Below, piece by piece: positions 8,456 through 19,041 of a stretch of 64,000 nt of DNA. The notes beneath the pieces are model-generated. The model was not told the DNA's origin. It did no database searches and saw nothing but the letters and a program-made list of their open reading frames with translations. The stretch's first letter is position 1. The number at the start of each line of letters is the position of its first letter. Source of the DNA: Amnibacterium setariae. Its GTDB lineage: Bacteria; Actinomycetota; Actinomycetes; Actinomycetales; Microbacteriaceae. The DNA is taken from the NCBI RefSeq assembly GCF_003581425.1, contig NZ_QXTG01000002.1:868001-932000 (forward strand), given 5' to 3'. Made by a program: the position numbers and the translations under genes.

Positions 8456-9730
8456 CTAGCCGCGCGTCTGGCCGGTCCCGCGGACGTGCCACTTCGTGCT
8501 CGTCAGCTCCGCGAGGCCCATCGGGCCGCGGGCGTGCATCTTCTGCGTGGAGATCCCGACCTCGGCGCCGAACCCGAACTCGCCGCCGTCCGTGAAGCGG
8601 GTGGAGGCGTTCACCATCACGACGGCGGAGTCCACCTCCGCGAGGAACCGCTCCGCGTTGCGGTAGGACTCCGTGACGATCGACTCGGTGTGATGCGTCG
8701 ACCAGGCCGCGATGTGGTCCATCGCCGCGTCGAGGTCGTCGACGACCGCGACGGCGAGGTCCATCGAGTAGTACTCGGCCGCCCAGTCCTCGTCCGTCGC
8801 GGGCACCGCGTCGGGCACGACGGCGCGGGTGCGGTCGTCGGCGTGCAGCGTCACGCCGGCCTCCCGCAGCCGACCGAGCACCGGCGGGAGCAGGCGCTCG
8901 GCCGCCGCCGCGTGCACGAGCAGCGTCTCCGCCGCGTTGCAGACGGCGACGCGCTGCGTCTTCGCGTTCAGCACGATCGAGGTCGCGAGGTCGACGTCCG
9001 CGCTCTCGTCGAGGAACACGTGCACCACGCCGGCCCCGGTCTCGATCACGGGGACCGTGGACTCCTCGACGACCGTCTTGATCAGCCCGGCGCTGCCGCG
9101 CGGGATCAGGAGGTCGACGAGGCCGCGAGCCCGCATCAGGGCGGTCGCGCCCTCCCGGCCGAACTCGTCGACGGTCTGCACCGCGTCCGCCGGCAGCCCG
9201 ACCGACGCGAGCGCGTCCTGCACGACCGCGACGAGCGCCGCGTTCGAGTGCTGCGCCGCGGTGCCGCCCCGCAGCACGACCGCGTTGCCGCTCTTGATCG
9301 CGATGGCGGTGATGTCGACCGTGACGTTGGGGCGGGCCTCGTAGATCGCGCCGACGACGCCGAACGGCACGCGCACCTGGGTCAGCTGCAGGCCGTTCGG
9401 CAGCGTGCTGCCGCGGACGACGTCGCCGACGGGGTCCGCGAGGCGGGCGATCGCGAGCACGGCGTCGGCGAGCGCCGCGACGCGCCGCTCGTCGAGCGTG
9501 AGGCGGTCGACGAGGCCGGCCGAGAGCCCGTTCTCGTCGGCGGCGGCGAGGTCGCGCCGGTTCGCCTCGATGACCTCAGCGGTGCGGGCGAGCAGCGCGT
9601 CGGCGATCGCCTCGAGCGCCCGGTTCTTCTCGGCCGTCGTCGCGGTGGCGAGGCCCGTCGACGCGGCCTTCGCCGCCCGGAACCGCGCCTCGGCGGTGTC
9701 GAGGCCGCGGCTCTCCAGCACGTCCGTCAT
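8456..9730 (-). CDS. proA: gamma-glutamyl phosphate reductase ProA
   Basis: 424 aa, full length. ProA reduces gamma-glutamyl phosphate with NADPH to glutamate semialdehyde, the second step of proline synthesis. Aldehyde-dehydrogenase-fold landmarks are [19 protein letters not shown] (about 121-139), the catalytic cysteine in [10 protein letters not shown] (Cys 264), and the C-terminal [21 protein letters not shown] signature. It follows proB with a 53-bp gap on the same strand, and the pair belongs to the obgE-proB-proA cluster common in Actinobacteria. Confidence 0.96.
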   Translation of the reverse strand: MTDVLESRGLDTAEARFRAAKAASTGLATATTAEKNRALEAIADALLARTAEVIEANRRDLAAADENGLSAGLVDRLTLDERRVAALADAVLAIARLADPVGDVVRGSTLPNGLQLTQVRVPFGVVGAIYEARPNVTVDITAIAIKSGNAVVLRGGTAAQHSNAALVAVVQDALASVGLPADAVQTVDEFGREGATALMRARGLVDLLIPRGSAGLIKTVVEESTVPVIETGAGVVHVFLDESADVDLATSIVLNAKTQRVAVCNAAETLLVHAAAAERLLPPVLGRLREAGVTLHADDRTRAVVPDAVPATDEDWAAEYYSMDLAVAVVDDLDAAMDHIAAWSTHHTESIVTESYRNAERFLAEVDSAVVMVNASTRFTDGGEFGFGAEVGISTQKMHARGPMGLAELTSTKWHVRGTGQTRG

Positions 9731-9783
9731 GCGGCGAGTGTAGGCCCGGCCCTGCTCTCCCCGGATCCGGGATCCGGGGCGCG

Positions 9784-10584
9784 TCAGCGGGTCGGGGCGG
9801 CGGCCCGGGCGGGCTCGAACCAGGTGCCGACCCGCTCGCCCGCGAGCGCCGGCTCGACGCGCTCGGTCGCCGTCAGCAGCACCGCGATGCCGTCCTCCGC
9901 CGCCATCCGCGCCGCGGCGAGCTTCGTCGCGGCTCCCCCGGTGCCCACGCCGGTGTTCGTCTCGGTGACGAGCACGTCCGTCAGCGGGTCGCCCGCCGCG
10001 ACGAACGGGATGCGCTCGGCGCCCGGCTCGCCGGGGGGCCGCGTGTAGAGCGCGTCGACGTCGGAGAGGAGCACGAGCAGGTCCGCGCGCAGCAGACGCG
10101 CGACGAGCGCCGCGAGCCGGTCGTTGTCGCCGAACCGGATCTCGTGCGTCGCGACGGTGTCGTTCTCGTTCACGATCGGCAGGATCCGCAGCGACAGCAG
10201 GGTCTCGAGCGCGCGCTCCGCGTTGCCGCGATGGGTCGGGTCGGCGATGTCGCTCGCGGTGAGCAGGACCTGGCCCGCGGTGATGCCGAACCGGTCGAGC
10301 CGCTCCTGGTACCGCTTGATGAGGAGGCTCTGCCCGACCGCCGCAGCGGCCTGCTGCACGGCGAGGTCCGTCGGGCGCTCCTGCAGCTGCAGGAACGGCA
10401 TCCCCGTCGCGATCGCGCCGGAGGAGACGAGGACGACGTCCGCGCCGCGCGCATGCGCGCCGGCGAGGGCGTCCACGAGCGGCCCGAGCTGCCCCGCCCG
10501 CTCGCCGCTGATGGAGGACGAGCCCACCTTCACGACGATGCGCCCGGCGGTCTCGATCGACTCCGGCGTCGCGGGCGCGGTCAT
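9784..10584 (-). CDS. proB: glutamate 5-kinase ProB (kinase domain only)
   Basis: 266 aa. ProB phosphorylates glutamate to gamma-glutamyl phosphate, the first and feedback-controlled step of proline synthesis. Amino-acid-kinase motifs are visible: [10 protein letters not shown] at the N-terminus, [28 protein letters not shown] (substrate and phosphate binding) and [15 protein letters not shown]. The protein ends right after the kinase domain, so the C-terminal PUA domain found in the E. coli enzyme is absent. ATG 10584 overlaps the obgE stop as ATGA, pointing to coupled translation. Confidence 0.95.
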   Translation of the reverse strand: MTAPATPESIETAGRIVVKVGSSSISGERAGQLGPLVDALAGAHARGADVVLVSSGAIATGMPFLQLQERPTDLAVQQAAAAVGQSLLIKRYQERLDRFGITAGQVLLTASDIADPTHRGNAERALETLLSLRILPIVNENDTVATHEIRFGDNDRLAALVARLLRADLLVLLSDVDALYTRPPGEPGAERIPFVAAGDPLTDVLVTETNTGVGTGGAATKLAAARMAAEDGIAVLLTATERVEPALAGERVGTWFEPARAAAPTR

Positions 10585-12092
10585 CGCGCCTCCTCCTCGC
10601 GGACGGCGCGCTCGGCGAGGCGCTCCTCCTCGAGGTCGGCGCGCGCGGCGGCCTTCGCGTCCATCCGCTCGCGGTACTCCTCGCGGCGCCCGCGCGTGGT
10701 CCGGCGGTCGGAGCCGTTGATGCGCTCGTCGGTGCCGCGGGGGCCCGTGACCAGCTCGGCCATCGAGGTGAGCGTGGGCTCCCAGTCGAACAGGATGCCG
10801 TCGCCCGGCCCGATCACGACCGCGGAGCCGGGGCGGGCCCCGGCCTCGAACAGCGCCTCCTCGACGCCCAGCTTCGCGAGCCGGTCCGCGAGGTAGCCGA
10901 CGGCCTCGTCGTTCGTGAAGTCGGTCTGCTGCACCCACCGCTGCGGCTTCGCGCCGAGGACCCGGTAGACCGTCTCGGTACCGCCCTCCACCCGCACGGT
11001 GAACGGCGTCTCGTCGACCGGCTTCGGTCGCACGACGATGCGGGGCCGGAGGGCCTCGTCCGCCGCGCGCTCGGCGCGGTCGGTCTCGATGACGGCCGCG
11101 AGGGCGAAGGAGAGCGCGGAGAGGCCCTCGTGGCTCGCGGCGGACACCTCGAACACCCGGTAGCCGCGGGCCTCGAGGTACGGGCGCACCAGCTCGGCGA
11201 GGTCGCGGGCGTCGGGCGAGTCGATCTTGTTCAGCGCGACGACCTGCGGCCGGTCGAGCAGCGGGCGCGCGCCGGCCGGGACCGGGTAGGCGGCGAGCTC
11301 GCCGAGCACCACCTCGAGGTCCGTGATCGGGTCGCGGCCCGGGTCGACGGTCGCGCAGTCGATCACGTGCACGATGACGCTGCAGCGCTCGATGTGCTTG
11401 AGGAAGTCGAGGCCGAGGCCGCGGCCCTCGCTCGCGCCCTCGATGAGGCCCGGCACGTCCGCGATCGTGTACCGGACGCTGCCGGCCTCGACGACGCCGA
11501 GGTTCGGCTGCAGCGTGGTGAAGGGGTAGTCGGCGATCTTCGGCCGCGCGGCCGACATCGCCGCGATGAGGCTCGACTTGCCGGCGGAGGGGAAGCCGAC
11601 GAGGGCGGCGTCCGCGATCGTCTTGAGCTCGAGGCGCACGTCGACGACGTCGCCCTCGGTGCCGAGCAGGGCGAAGCCGGGCGCCTTGCGCTTCGGGTTC
11701 GCGATCGCCGCGTTGCCGAGGCCGCCCCGGCCGCCCGCGGCCGCGAGGTAGCGCATGCCGGGCTCGGCGAGGTCGGCGATCGGCTCGCCCGACTCGTCGG
11801 TCACGACGGTGCCGACGGGCACCGGCAGCTCCACGGGCTCGCCGTTCGCGCCGTCGCGGTTGTCGCCGGCGCCCGGCCGGCCGTTCGCGGACGAGCGGTG
11901 CGGCGACCGGTGGTAGCCGAGGAGGGTCGTCACCTGCGGGTCCGCGACGAGGACGATGTCCCCGCCGTCACCGCCGTTGCCGCCGTCCGGGCCCGCGAGG
12001 GGCTTGAACTTCTCGCGCCGGATCGACACGCAGCCGTTGCCGCCGTGCCCCGCGCTGAGGTGCAGCGTCACCGCGTCGACGAACGTCGCCAT
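10581..12092 (-). CDS. obgE: Obg family GTPase (CgtA)
   Basis: 503 aa. Obg is an essential GTPase that binds the 50S subunit and links ribosome assembly to stress responses. The N-terminal glycine-rich Obg fold (1-160) contains [13 protein letters not shown] and [10 protein letters not shown]. The G domain follows with Walker [10 protein letters not shown] (166-174), G3 DVPGLIEGA and G4 NKID. A C-terminal OCT-type domain (about 340-430) contains the [13 protein letters not shown] stretch. The last 70 residues are charged and probably disordered. It lies downstream of rplU-rpmA, separated by a terminator hairpin, which is the standard bacterial order. Confidence 0.97.
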   Translation of the reverse strand: MATFVDAVTLHLSAGHGGNGCVSIRREKFKPLAGPDGGNGGDGGDIVLVADPQVTTLLGYHRSPHRSSANGRPGAGDNRDGANGEPVELPVPVGTVVTDESGEPIADLAEPGMRYLAAAGGRGGLGNAAIANPKRKAPGFALLGTEGDVVDVRLELKTIADAALVGFPSAGKSSLIAAMSAARPKIADYPFTTLQPNLGVVEAGSVRYTIADVPGLIEGASEGRGLGLDFLKHIERCSVIVHVIDCATVDPGRDPITDLEVVLGELAAYPVPAGARPLLDRPQVVALNKIDSPDARDLAELVRPYLEARGYRVFEVSAASHEGLSALSFALAAVIETDRAERAADEALRPRIVVRPKPVDETPFTVRVEGGTETVYRVLGAKPQRWVQQTDFTNDEAVGYLADRLAKLGVEEALFEAGARPGSAVVIGPGDGILFDWEPTLTSMAELVTGPRGTDERINGSDRRTTRGRREEYRERMDAKAAARADLEEERLAERAVREEEAR

Positions 12093-12125
12093 GGATCCCC
12101 TCCTCGTCTTCCTGCCGATATGCGG

Positions 12126-12156
12126 AACGGGCGGGTCCCGAAGGAGCCCGCCCGTT
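12126..12156 (-). terminator. terminator/attenuator between rpmA and obgE
   Basis: AACGGGCGGG (12126-12135) pairs with CCCGCCCGTT (12147-12156), and the loop can add TCC/GGA. It begins 18 bases after the rpmA stop. It could end the rplU-rpmA transcript or reduce read-through into obgE. Confidence 0.75.
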
Positions 12157-12174
12157 GCCGATGAATGCGTCGCG

Positions 12175-12456
12175 TCAGGCGCCGGCGGTCTCCAGGACTG
12201 CCTCCGCCGGGACGACGATGTTGACGACGCGACGGCCGCCCTTCGCGCCGAACTCGACCGAGCCGGCCTCGAGGGCGAACAGCGTGTCGTCGCCGCCGCG
12301 GCCGACGTTCGCGCCGGGGTGGAAGTGCGTGCCGCGCTGGCGGACGATGATCTCGCCGGCCTTGACGACCTGACCGCCGAAGCGCTTCACGCCGAGCCGC
12401 TGCGCGTTGGAGTCACGACCGTTGCGGGTCGAGCTCGCGCCCTTCTTGTGTGCCAT
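12175..12456 (-). CDS. rpmA: 50S ribosomal protein L27
   Basis: 93 aa, slightly longer than the usual 85-90. The N-terminus [16 protein letters not shown] reaches toward the peptidyl transferase centre in the ribosome, and the conserved core [11 protein letters not shown] and [10 protein letters not shown] follows. No N-terminal extension needing cleavage, as seen in Firmicutes, is present. It lies 10 bases after rplU and shares its transcript. Confidence 0.97.
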   Translation of the reverse strand: MAHKKGASSTRNGRDSNAQRLGVKRFGGQVVKAGEIIVRQRGTHFHPGANVGRGGDDTLFALEAGSVEFGAKGGRRVVNIVVPAEAVLETAGA

Positions 12457-12466
12457 GGTCTGCTCC

Positions 12467-12775
12467 TCAGCCGATCGCGGTGACGCGGACGCGGCTGAGC
12501 TCCTGACGGTGGCCCTGACGCTTCCGGTAGCCGGTCTTGTTCTTGAACTTCTGGATGATGATCTTCTTGCCGCGCGTGTCCTCGATGAGCTCGGCGGTGA
12601 CCGAGATCTTCGCGAGGTCGGCCGCGGCGTGCGTGACCTTCTCGCCGTCGACGAGCAGCACGGGCGCGAACGTCAGCTTCCCGTCCTCGCCGGCCTTCTG
12701 GCGGTCGACGGTCAGGACGGTGCCGACCTCGACCTTCTCCTGACGCCCACCGGCGCGCACAATCGCATAAACCAC
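12467..12775 (-). CDS. rplU: 50S ribosomal protein L21
   Basis: 102 aa from the GTG at 12775, which matches the family length and gives the expected start (M)[17 protein letters not shown]. The conserved C-terminal stretch [15 protein letters not shown] is intact. An in-frame GTG at 12799 with GGAG eight bases upstream would add eight acidic residues not typical of L21, so it is a possible but less likely start. First gene of the rplU-rpmA unit. Confidence 0.95.
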   Translation of the reverse strand: MVYAIVRAGGRQEKVEVGTVLTVDRQKAGEDGKLTFAPVLLVDGEKVTHAAADLAKISVTAELIEDTRGKKIIIQKFKNKTGYRKRQGHRQELSRVRVTAIG

Positions 12776-12920
12776 TTCGAGCCCCAACTCTTCGTTCACT
12801 GGTTGCCGCTCCGCTCGCAGCACTCCACGAGGGGGTGCCGCGCAGCAGGGCCGACCAAGTCGGATCGGTGCTCGTCGGGCCCACACGCACGGGCGGCCCA
12901 CGCACCGACCGTCGATCGTA
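12776..12920 (-). promoter_or_regulatory. rplU leader region with -10 box
   Basis: TACGAT on the minus strand (12915-12920) is a plausible -10, giving a leader of roughly 130 bases before rplU. Autoregulatory L21 leaders are known in other phyla, but I did not recognise a known fold here. The region also separates rplU from the divergent DUF4031 gene. Confidence 0.35.
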
Positions 12921-12978
12921 CCGCATGGGCGCGGCGCCCTCCACCCGGGTCCGAGGGGCGCGGTGGGACGATGACGAC

Positions 12979-13242
12979 GTGGCAGTGCTCGTGGACGTCC
13001 CGATGTGGCCGGCGCACGGGAGGCTGTGGGCCCACCTCGTGAGCGACGCGTCGCTCGAGGAGCTCCACGCCTTCGCGGAGCGGGCGGGCCTGCCGCCGCG
13101 CAGCTTCGACCAGGACCACTACGACGTGCCGGAGGAGCGCATCCCGGAGCTCGCCGCGCTCGGCGCGGAGCGCGTCTCGGCGCACGAGCTCACCCGCCGC
13201 CTCATCGCCTCCGGGCTCCGCGTGCGCGCGAAGGACCGCTGA
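12979..13242 (+). CDS. DUF4031 domain protein
   Basis: 87 aa. The whole protein matches the DUF4031 pattern common in Actinobacteria: [20 protein letters not shown] at the start, then [30 protein letters not shown] and a final [15 protein letters not shown]. The function is unknown; conserved His and Asp residues suggest metal binding or catalysis, which is inference. The GTG at 12979 is chosen because it begins exactly at the conserved domain; the 48 codons before it look unlike protein. Divergent from rplU. Confidence 0.85.
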   Translation: MAVLVDVPMWPAHGRLWAHLVSDASLEELHAFAERAGLPPRSFDQDHYDVPEERIPELAALGAERVSAHELTRRLIASGLRVRAKDR

Positions 13243-13257
13243 CGATCCACCGGACCT

Positions 13258-13290
13258 GATCTCGGGGCTCGCTCCGCTCGCACCCCGATC
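13258..13290. repeat. REP-like palindrome (family copy 2)
   Basis: Same 33-bp family as 4498-4530, with a CTCGGGGCTCGCTCCGCTC core. It starts 15 bases after the DUF4031 stop. Confidence 0.7.
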
Positions 13291-13314
13291 AGCGGAGGGG
13301 CACGGCACCCCGAT

Positions 13315-13348
13315 GGTCGAGGTGCGAGCGCCGGCGAGCCTCGAGACC
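13315..13348. repeat. REP-like palindrome (family copy 3, inverted)
   Basis: Inverted, more diverged copy (GGTCGAGGTGCGAGCG then GCGAGCCTCGAGACC). Together with copy 2 it forms a back-to-back pair between the convergent DUF4031 and rne genes, and it may act as a bidirectional terminator. Confidence 0.6.
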
Positions 13349-13390
13349 GCCGTGGCGACGATCCCGAGGCTCGATCGAGGACGAGCGGGC

Positions 13391-15913
<2,523 letters not shown>

Positions 15914-15927
15914 CGCTGGTGCACTCC

Positions 15928-16122
15928 TCACGCGGCTGCGGCTTCCGCCGCCACCGTGTTCACCTCGGTCCGCGACGCCCTGGGGCCGCCGGTCCGGGAA
16001 CTCTCGATGTCGTGGCGCACCGGGGCGGTACGCCGGTGGCGGGACAAGCGCCGCCCCGCCCGGTGCATCGGCACCGCGGGGCTCGGTCCGAGGACCTGTC
16101 CAAGCGTTCGGCTCCGGGTCAC
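15928..16122 (-). CDS. possible 64-aa leader ORF upstream of rne
   Basis: An open frame from GTG 16122, preceded by GGGAGG at ideal spacing and by a GATACT -10 box 15 bases further up, ends 14 bases before the rne start. The product would be arginine-rich (RAGRRLSRHRR) and ends in a poly-alanine tail. It has no recognisable domain. Its position between the rne promoter and the rne start makes it either a small protein or a regulatory leader ORF; antisense or chance coding cannot be excluded. Confidence 0.4.
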   Translation of the reverse strand: MTRSRTLGQVLGPSPAVPMHRAGRRLSRHRRTAPVRHDIESSRTGGPRASRTEVNTVAAEAAAA

Positions 16123-16136
16123 CGGAACCTCCCTCG

Positions 16137-16142
16137 AGTATC
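16137..16142 (-). promoter_or_regulatory. -10 box for the rne leader transcript
   Basis: GATACT on the minus strand, a few bases before the leader-ORF ribosome site. It faces away from the identical hexamer of the VKOR gene 42 bases to the right. Confidence 0.4.
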
Positions 16143-16184
16143 GCACGAAGGCCGCGTCGACGCGGCAGGCCCCATACCCGGTGC

Positions 16185-16190
16185 GATACT
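16185..16190 (+). promoter_or_regulatory. -10 box of leaderless VKOR gene
   Basis: GATACT, seven bases, then GTG 16198, with no ribosome site. Confidence 0.45.
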
Positions 16191-16197
16191 GCCAGCC

Positions 16198-16803
16198 GTG
16201 ATCGAGCGGATGAGCCGACCTTCCCTGCCGCTCGCGATCCTCCTGATCGTGGGCGGGGTCGTGGGCCTGATCGCCGCGTTCGCGCTGACGCTCGACAAGT
16301 TCGACGCCCTGGCGCACCCGGGCATCAAGGCGTCCTGCGACTTCTCGGTCCTCGTGCAGTGCACGAAGAACCTGAACTCCCCGGTCGGCTCGGCGTTCGG
16401 GTTCCCGAACCCGCTGCTCGGCCTGACGATGTTCCCCGCGCCGATCATCGTCGGCGTGGCGTCCCTCGCGGGCGTGCGGTTCCCGCGCTGGTTCTGGGCG
16501 CTGTTCAACGTCGGCATGGCGTTCGCGATCGGCTTCGTGATCTACCTGATCTCGAACAGCATCTTCAACTTCGACCTGCGGACGCTCTGCCCGTGGTGCA
16601 TGGGGGTCTGGTCGGTCGTCATCCCGATGTCCCTCGCGACGACGCTCTACAACCTGCGGGAGCAGAACCTCCCGCTCGGGTCCCGCGTCGCCCGGGTCGC
16701 CGGCGGCCTCTACAGCTGGACGCCGATCATCACGCTCGTCTGCTACGTGATCTTCGCCGTCGTCGCGCAGGTCAACCTGGACGTCCTGAACCGCCTCTTC
16801 TGA
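16198..16803 (+). CDS. vitamin K epoxide reductase (VKOR) family protein
   Basis: 201 aa, five hydrophobic segments. Bacterial VKOR homologues reoxidise a periplasmic-side thiol oxidase (DsbA-like) and pass electrons to quinone, so they support disulfide bond formation in actinobacterial exported proteins. The active-site CxxC is in LCPWCMG (Cys 131 and 134), and the loop pair is Cys 47 and Cys 55 (ASCDFSVLVQC), followed by SAFGFPNPLLGL. There is no fused thioredoxin domain, and no DsbA gene is adjacent. The GTG start follows a -10 box at leaderless spacing; an ATG at 16210 is the alternative. Confidence 0.92.
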   Translation: MIERMSRPSLPLAILLIVGGVVGLIAAFALTLDKFDALAHPGIKASCDFSVLVQCTKNLNSPVGSAFGFPNPLLGLTMFPAPIIVGVASLAGVRFPRWFWALFNVGMAFAIGFVIYLISNSIFNFDLRTLCPWCMGVWSVVIPMSLATTLYNLREQNLPLGSRVARVAGGLYSWTPIITLVCYVIFAVVAQVNLDVLNRLF

Positions 16804-16833
16804 CGGCGGCGGGCCGCTCCCCCGGGCCGACGG

Positions 16834-16859
16834 GGCTGCGCCGCGGACGCGGCGCAGCC
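16834..16859. terminator. bidirectional terminator between VKOR and ndk
   Basis: Perfect 11-bp stem GGCTGCGCCGC/GCGGCGCAGCC with a 4-base loop, in the 63-bp gap between the two convergent stops. Confidence 0.8.
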
Positions 16860-16866
16860 GTGCGGG

Positions 16867-17289
16867 TCAGCCGAACCAGAGGGCGAGCTCGCGCTCGGCG
16901 GACTCGGGCGAGTCGCTGCCGTGCACGAGGTTCTGCTGCACGCGCAGGCCCCAGTCGCGGCCGAAGTCGCCGCGGATCGTGCCCGGGGCCGCAGTGGTCG
17001 GGTCCGTGGCGCCCGCGAGGGAGCGGAAGCCCCCGATCACGCGCTGCCCGGCGACGCGGACGGCGACGATCGGGCCGGACTCCATGAACTCGACGAGCGG
17101 CTCGTAGAACGGCTTGCCGACGTGCTCCTCGTAGTGGCGCTCGAGCAGCGCCCGGTCGGCCTCGACCATGCGCAGGTCCGTGATCGAGTAGCCCTTGGCC
17201 TCGATGCGACGGAGGATCTCGCCGGTCAGGTTGCGCGCCACGCCGTCCGGCTTGACGAGGACGAGGGTCTCCTGGATCGCTTCGGACAT
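16867..17289 (-). CDS. ndk: nucleoside diphosphate kinase
   Basis: 140 aa, standard length. Ndk transfers the gamma phosphate between nucleoside triphosphates and diphosphates through a phosphohistidine. LVLVKPDGVARN at the N-terminus and the active-site block NLVHGSDSPESAERE (His 123) are intact. ATG 17289 has GAGGAGC six bases upstream. It follows the DUF4233 gene by 22 bases and is the last gene of the ileS-folC unit. Confidence 0.97.
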   Translation of the reverse strand: MSEAIQETLVLVKPDGVARNLTGEILRRIEAKGYSITDLRMVEADRALLERHYEEHVGKPFYEPLVEFMESGPIVAVRVAGQRVIGGFRSLAGATDPTTAAPGTIRGDFGRDWGLRVQQNLVHGSDSPESAERELALWFG

Positions 17290-17311
17290 GCTGCTCCTCG
17301 GTTCGGGTGGG

Positions 17312-17683
17312 TCAGGCGGTGCGACGGTCGATCCGCGCGCCGACAATCATGCTGTAGGTCCAGATGGCGGCGAAGACGAGGCCGACGAGGCCGACCGGGA
17401 TGCTGACGGCGAAGGTCGCGATCAGGACGACCTGCACGATCCAGCCGAGGACGATGCCGGCGCGGCGCCGGGCGAGGGCCGCCGCGATCGCGATCAGCAC
17501 GATGAGCGCGCCGCCGCCGCCGAGCGCGACGGGTGCCGGCAGGTCCCGGAGGCCGAGCAGGGCGAGCGCGGCGAGCAGCACCACGACGAGCTCGGTCGCG
17601 AGCAGCATCGCCGCGAGCGTCGCGACGACGCTGCGCGGCCTCCTCGCGCGGGGCGCCCGGCCCCGCGGCGGCTGCTCGCTCAC
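17312..17683 (-). CDS. DUF4233 membrane protein
   Basis: 123 aa with four predicted hydrophobic helices (from SVVATLAAMLLATELVVVLLAALALL to the closing VFAAIWTYSMIVGARID). The basic N-terminus (RGRAPRARRPRS) should face the cytoplasm. The family DUF4233 nearly always lies between folC and ndk in Actinobacteria, as here, and has no known function. GTG 17683 overlaps the folC stop as GTGA, so translation is coupled. Confidence 0.85.
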   Translation of the reverse strand: MSEQPPRGRAPRARRPRSVVATLAAMLLATELVVVLLAALALLGLRDLPAPVALGGGGALIVLIAIAAALARRRAGIVLGWIVQVVLIATFAVSIPVGLVGLVFAAIWTYSMIVGARIDRRTA

Positions 17684-19041
17684 GGCCACCCGTGCTCGCG
17701 GACCCGCTCGAGCACGGCCGCGATGAGCGTGATCGAGCCGAACACGACGACGCCCGGCTGCACCGGGTCGTCCGGCGCCCCGGCGTGGTCGGCCGCGAGC
17801 TCCTTCGCCGTCTCGAGCGCCCGCTCGAGGTCCGGCTCCACGACGACGCGCTCCGCGCCGACGACGCCGACCGCGGTCGCGGCGAGCGCGTCCGGGTCCG
17901 TCGTGCGGTCCGAGGGCGCCGTCGTGACGACGAACTCGTCGACGAGGTCGGCGGCGGCGCGGATCATCCCGGTCGCGTCCTTGTCGGCGAGCACCGCGAG
18001 GACGGCGACGACGTGGCCGAGGCGGAACGACTCCCGCAGCCCGGCGACCATGGCCGCGACGCCGTGCGGGTTGTGCGCCGCGTCCACGACGAGCAGCGGG
18101 TCGGAGCCCGCGACCTGCAGGCGGCCGGGCGAGGTCGCCCCGGAGAGCCCCTCCTGCAGCACGTCGCCGGTGAGCGGCTGCTCGCCGCCGCCGAGGAACG
18201 TCTCGACGGCCGCGATCGCGACGGCCGTGTTCTGCGCCTGGTGCGCGCCGAGCAGCGGCACGAAGAGCCCCTCGTAGCGGCCGGCGCGGCCCTGCACGTC
18301 GACGAGCTGACCGCCGACCGCGGGGGTGCGGGACAGGACGCGGAAGTCGCGGCCCTCGAGCGCGACGTCGGCCTCGGAGAGCTCGGCGGCACGGTCGAGC
18401 TCCGCGAGCGCCTCCGGCCGCTGCGCCGCGGAGACGACGGAGCGGCCGGGCTTGATGATCCCCGACTTGGTCCGCGCGATCTCGGCGACGGTGCGGCCGA
18501 GCCGCTCGGTGTGGTCGAGGTCGATCGGCGTGAAGACCGCGACCTGCCCGTCGGCGACGTTCGTCGAGTCCCACTCGCCGCCCATCCCGACCTCGATCAC
18601 CCCGACGTCGATCGGGGCGTCGGAGAAGACGGCGTACGCGAGCACGGTGAGCGCCTCGAAGAAGGTGATCGGGGGCTCCCCCGCCGCAGCGAGCTCCGCG
18701 TCCGCGAGCTCGAGGAACGGCTTCGTCTGCCGCCACGCCTCGACGAGGTCCTCCTCCCCGATCGGCCCGCCGTCGACGACGATCCGCTGCCCGAGGTAGC
18801 CGAGGTCCGGGCTGGTGAAGAGGCCGGTGCGCAGGCCGTGCGCCCGCAGCACGCTCTCGATGATCCGGGACGTGGAGGTCTTCCCGTTCGTGCCGGTGAT
18901 GTGCACGATCGGATAGTTCCGGTGCGGGTCGCCCATGAGCTCGAGCGCCTTGCGCGTCGCGGAGAGGCGCGGCTGCGGCGCGACCTCGCCGACGCGGCCG
19001 TAGATCTCGTCGAGCATGGTGTCGAGCGGTGAGTCAGGCAT
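17680..19041 (-). CDS. folC: folylpolyglutamate synthase / dihydrofolate synthase
   Basis: 453 aa, Mur-ligase-like. FolC adds glutamate to dihydropteroate and then further glutamates to folates. The ATP loop is [13 protein letters not shown] (about 48-60), the Omega loop [12 protein letters not shown] follows, and [11 protein letters not shown]-type segment [13 protein letters not shown] lies in the middle. The C-terminal Mur-type domain has [14 protein letters not shown]. The ATG at 19041 lies inside the end of ileS (8-base overlap), so the two are translated from one message. Confidence 0.95.
   Translation of the reverse strand: MPDSPLDTMLDEIYGRVGEVAPQPRLSATRKALELMGDPHRNYPIVHITGTNGKTSTSRIIESVLRAHGLRTGLFTSPDLGYLGQRIVVDGGPIGEEDLVEAWRQTKPFLELADAELAAAGEPPITFFEALTVLAYAVFSDAPIDVGVIEVGMGGEWDSTNVADGQVAVFTPIDLDHTERLGRTVAEIARTKSGIIKPGRSVVSAAQRPEALAELDRAAELSEADVALEGRDFRVLSRTPAVGGQLVDVQGRAGRYEGLFVPLLGAHQAQNTAVAIAAVETFLGGGEQPLTGDVLQEGLSGATSPGRLQVAGSDPLLVVDAAHNPHGVAAMVAGLRESFRLGHVVAVLAVLADKDATGMIRAAADLVDEFVVTTAPSDRTTDPDALAATAVGVVGAERVVVEPDLERALETAKELAADHAGAPDDPVQPGVVVFGSITLIAAVLERVREHGWP

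Noticed and set aside
12776-12799. Longer L21 starting at GTG 12799
   Set aside because: The ribosome site is better, but the extra acidic residues do not fit the conserved L21 N-terminus, which begins exactly at 12775.
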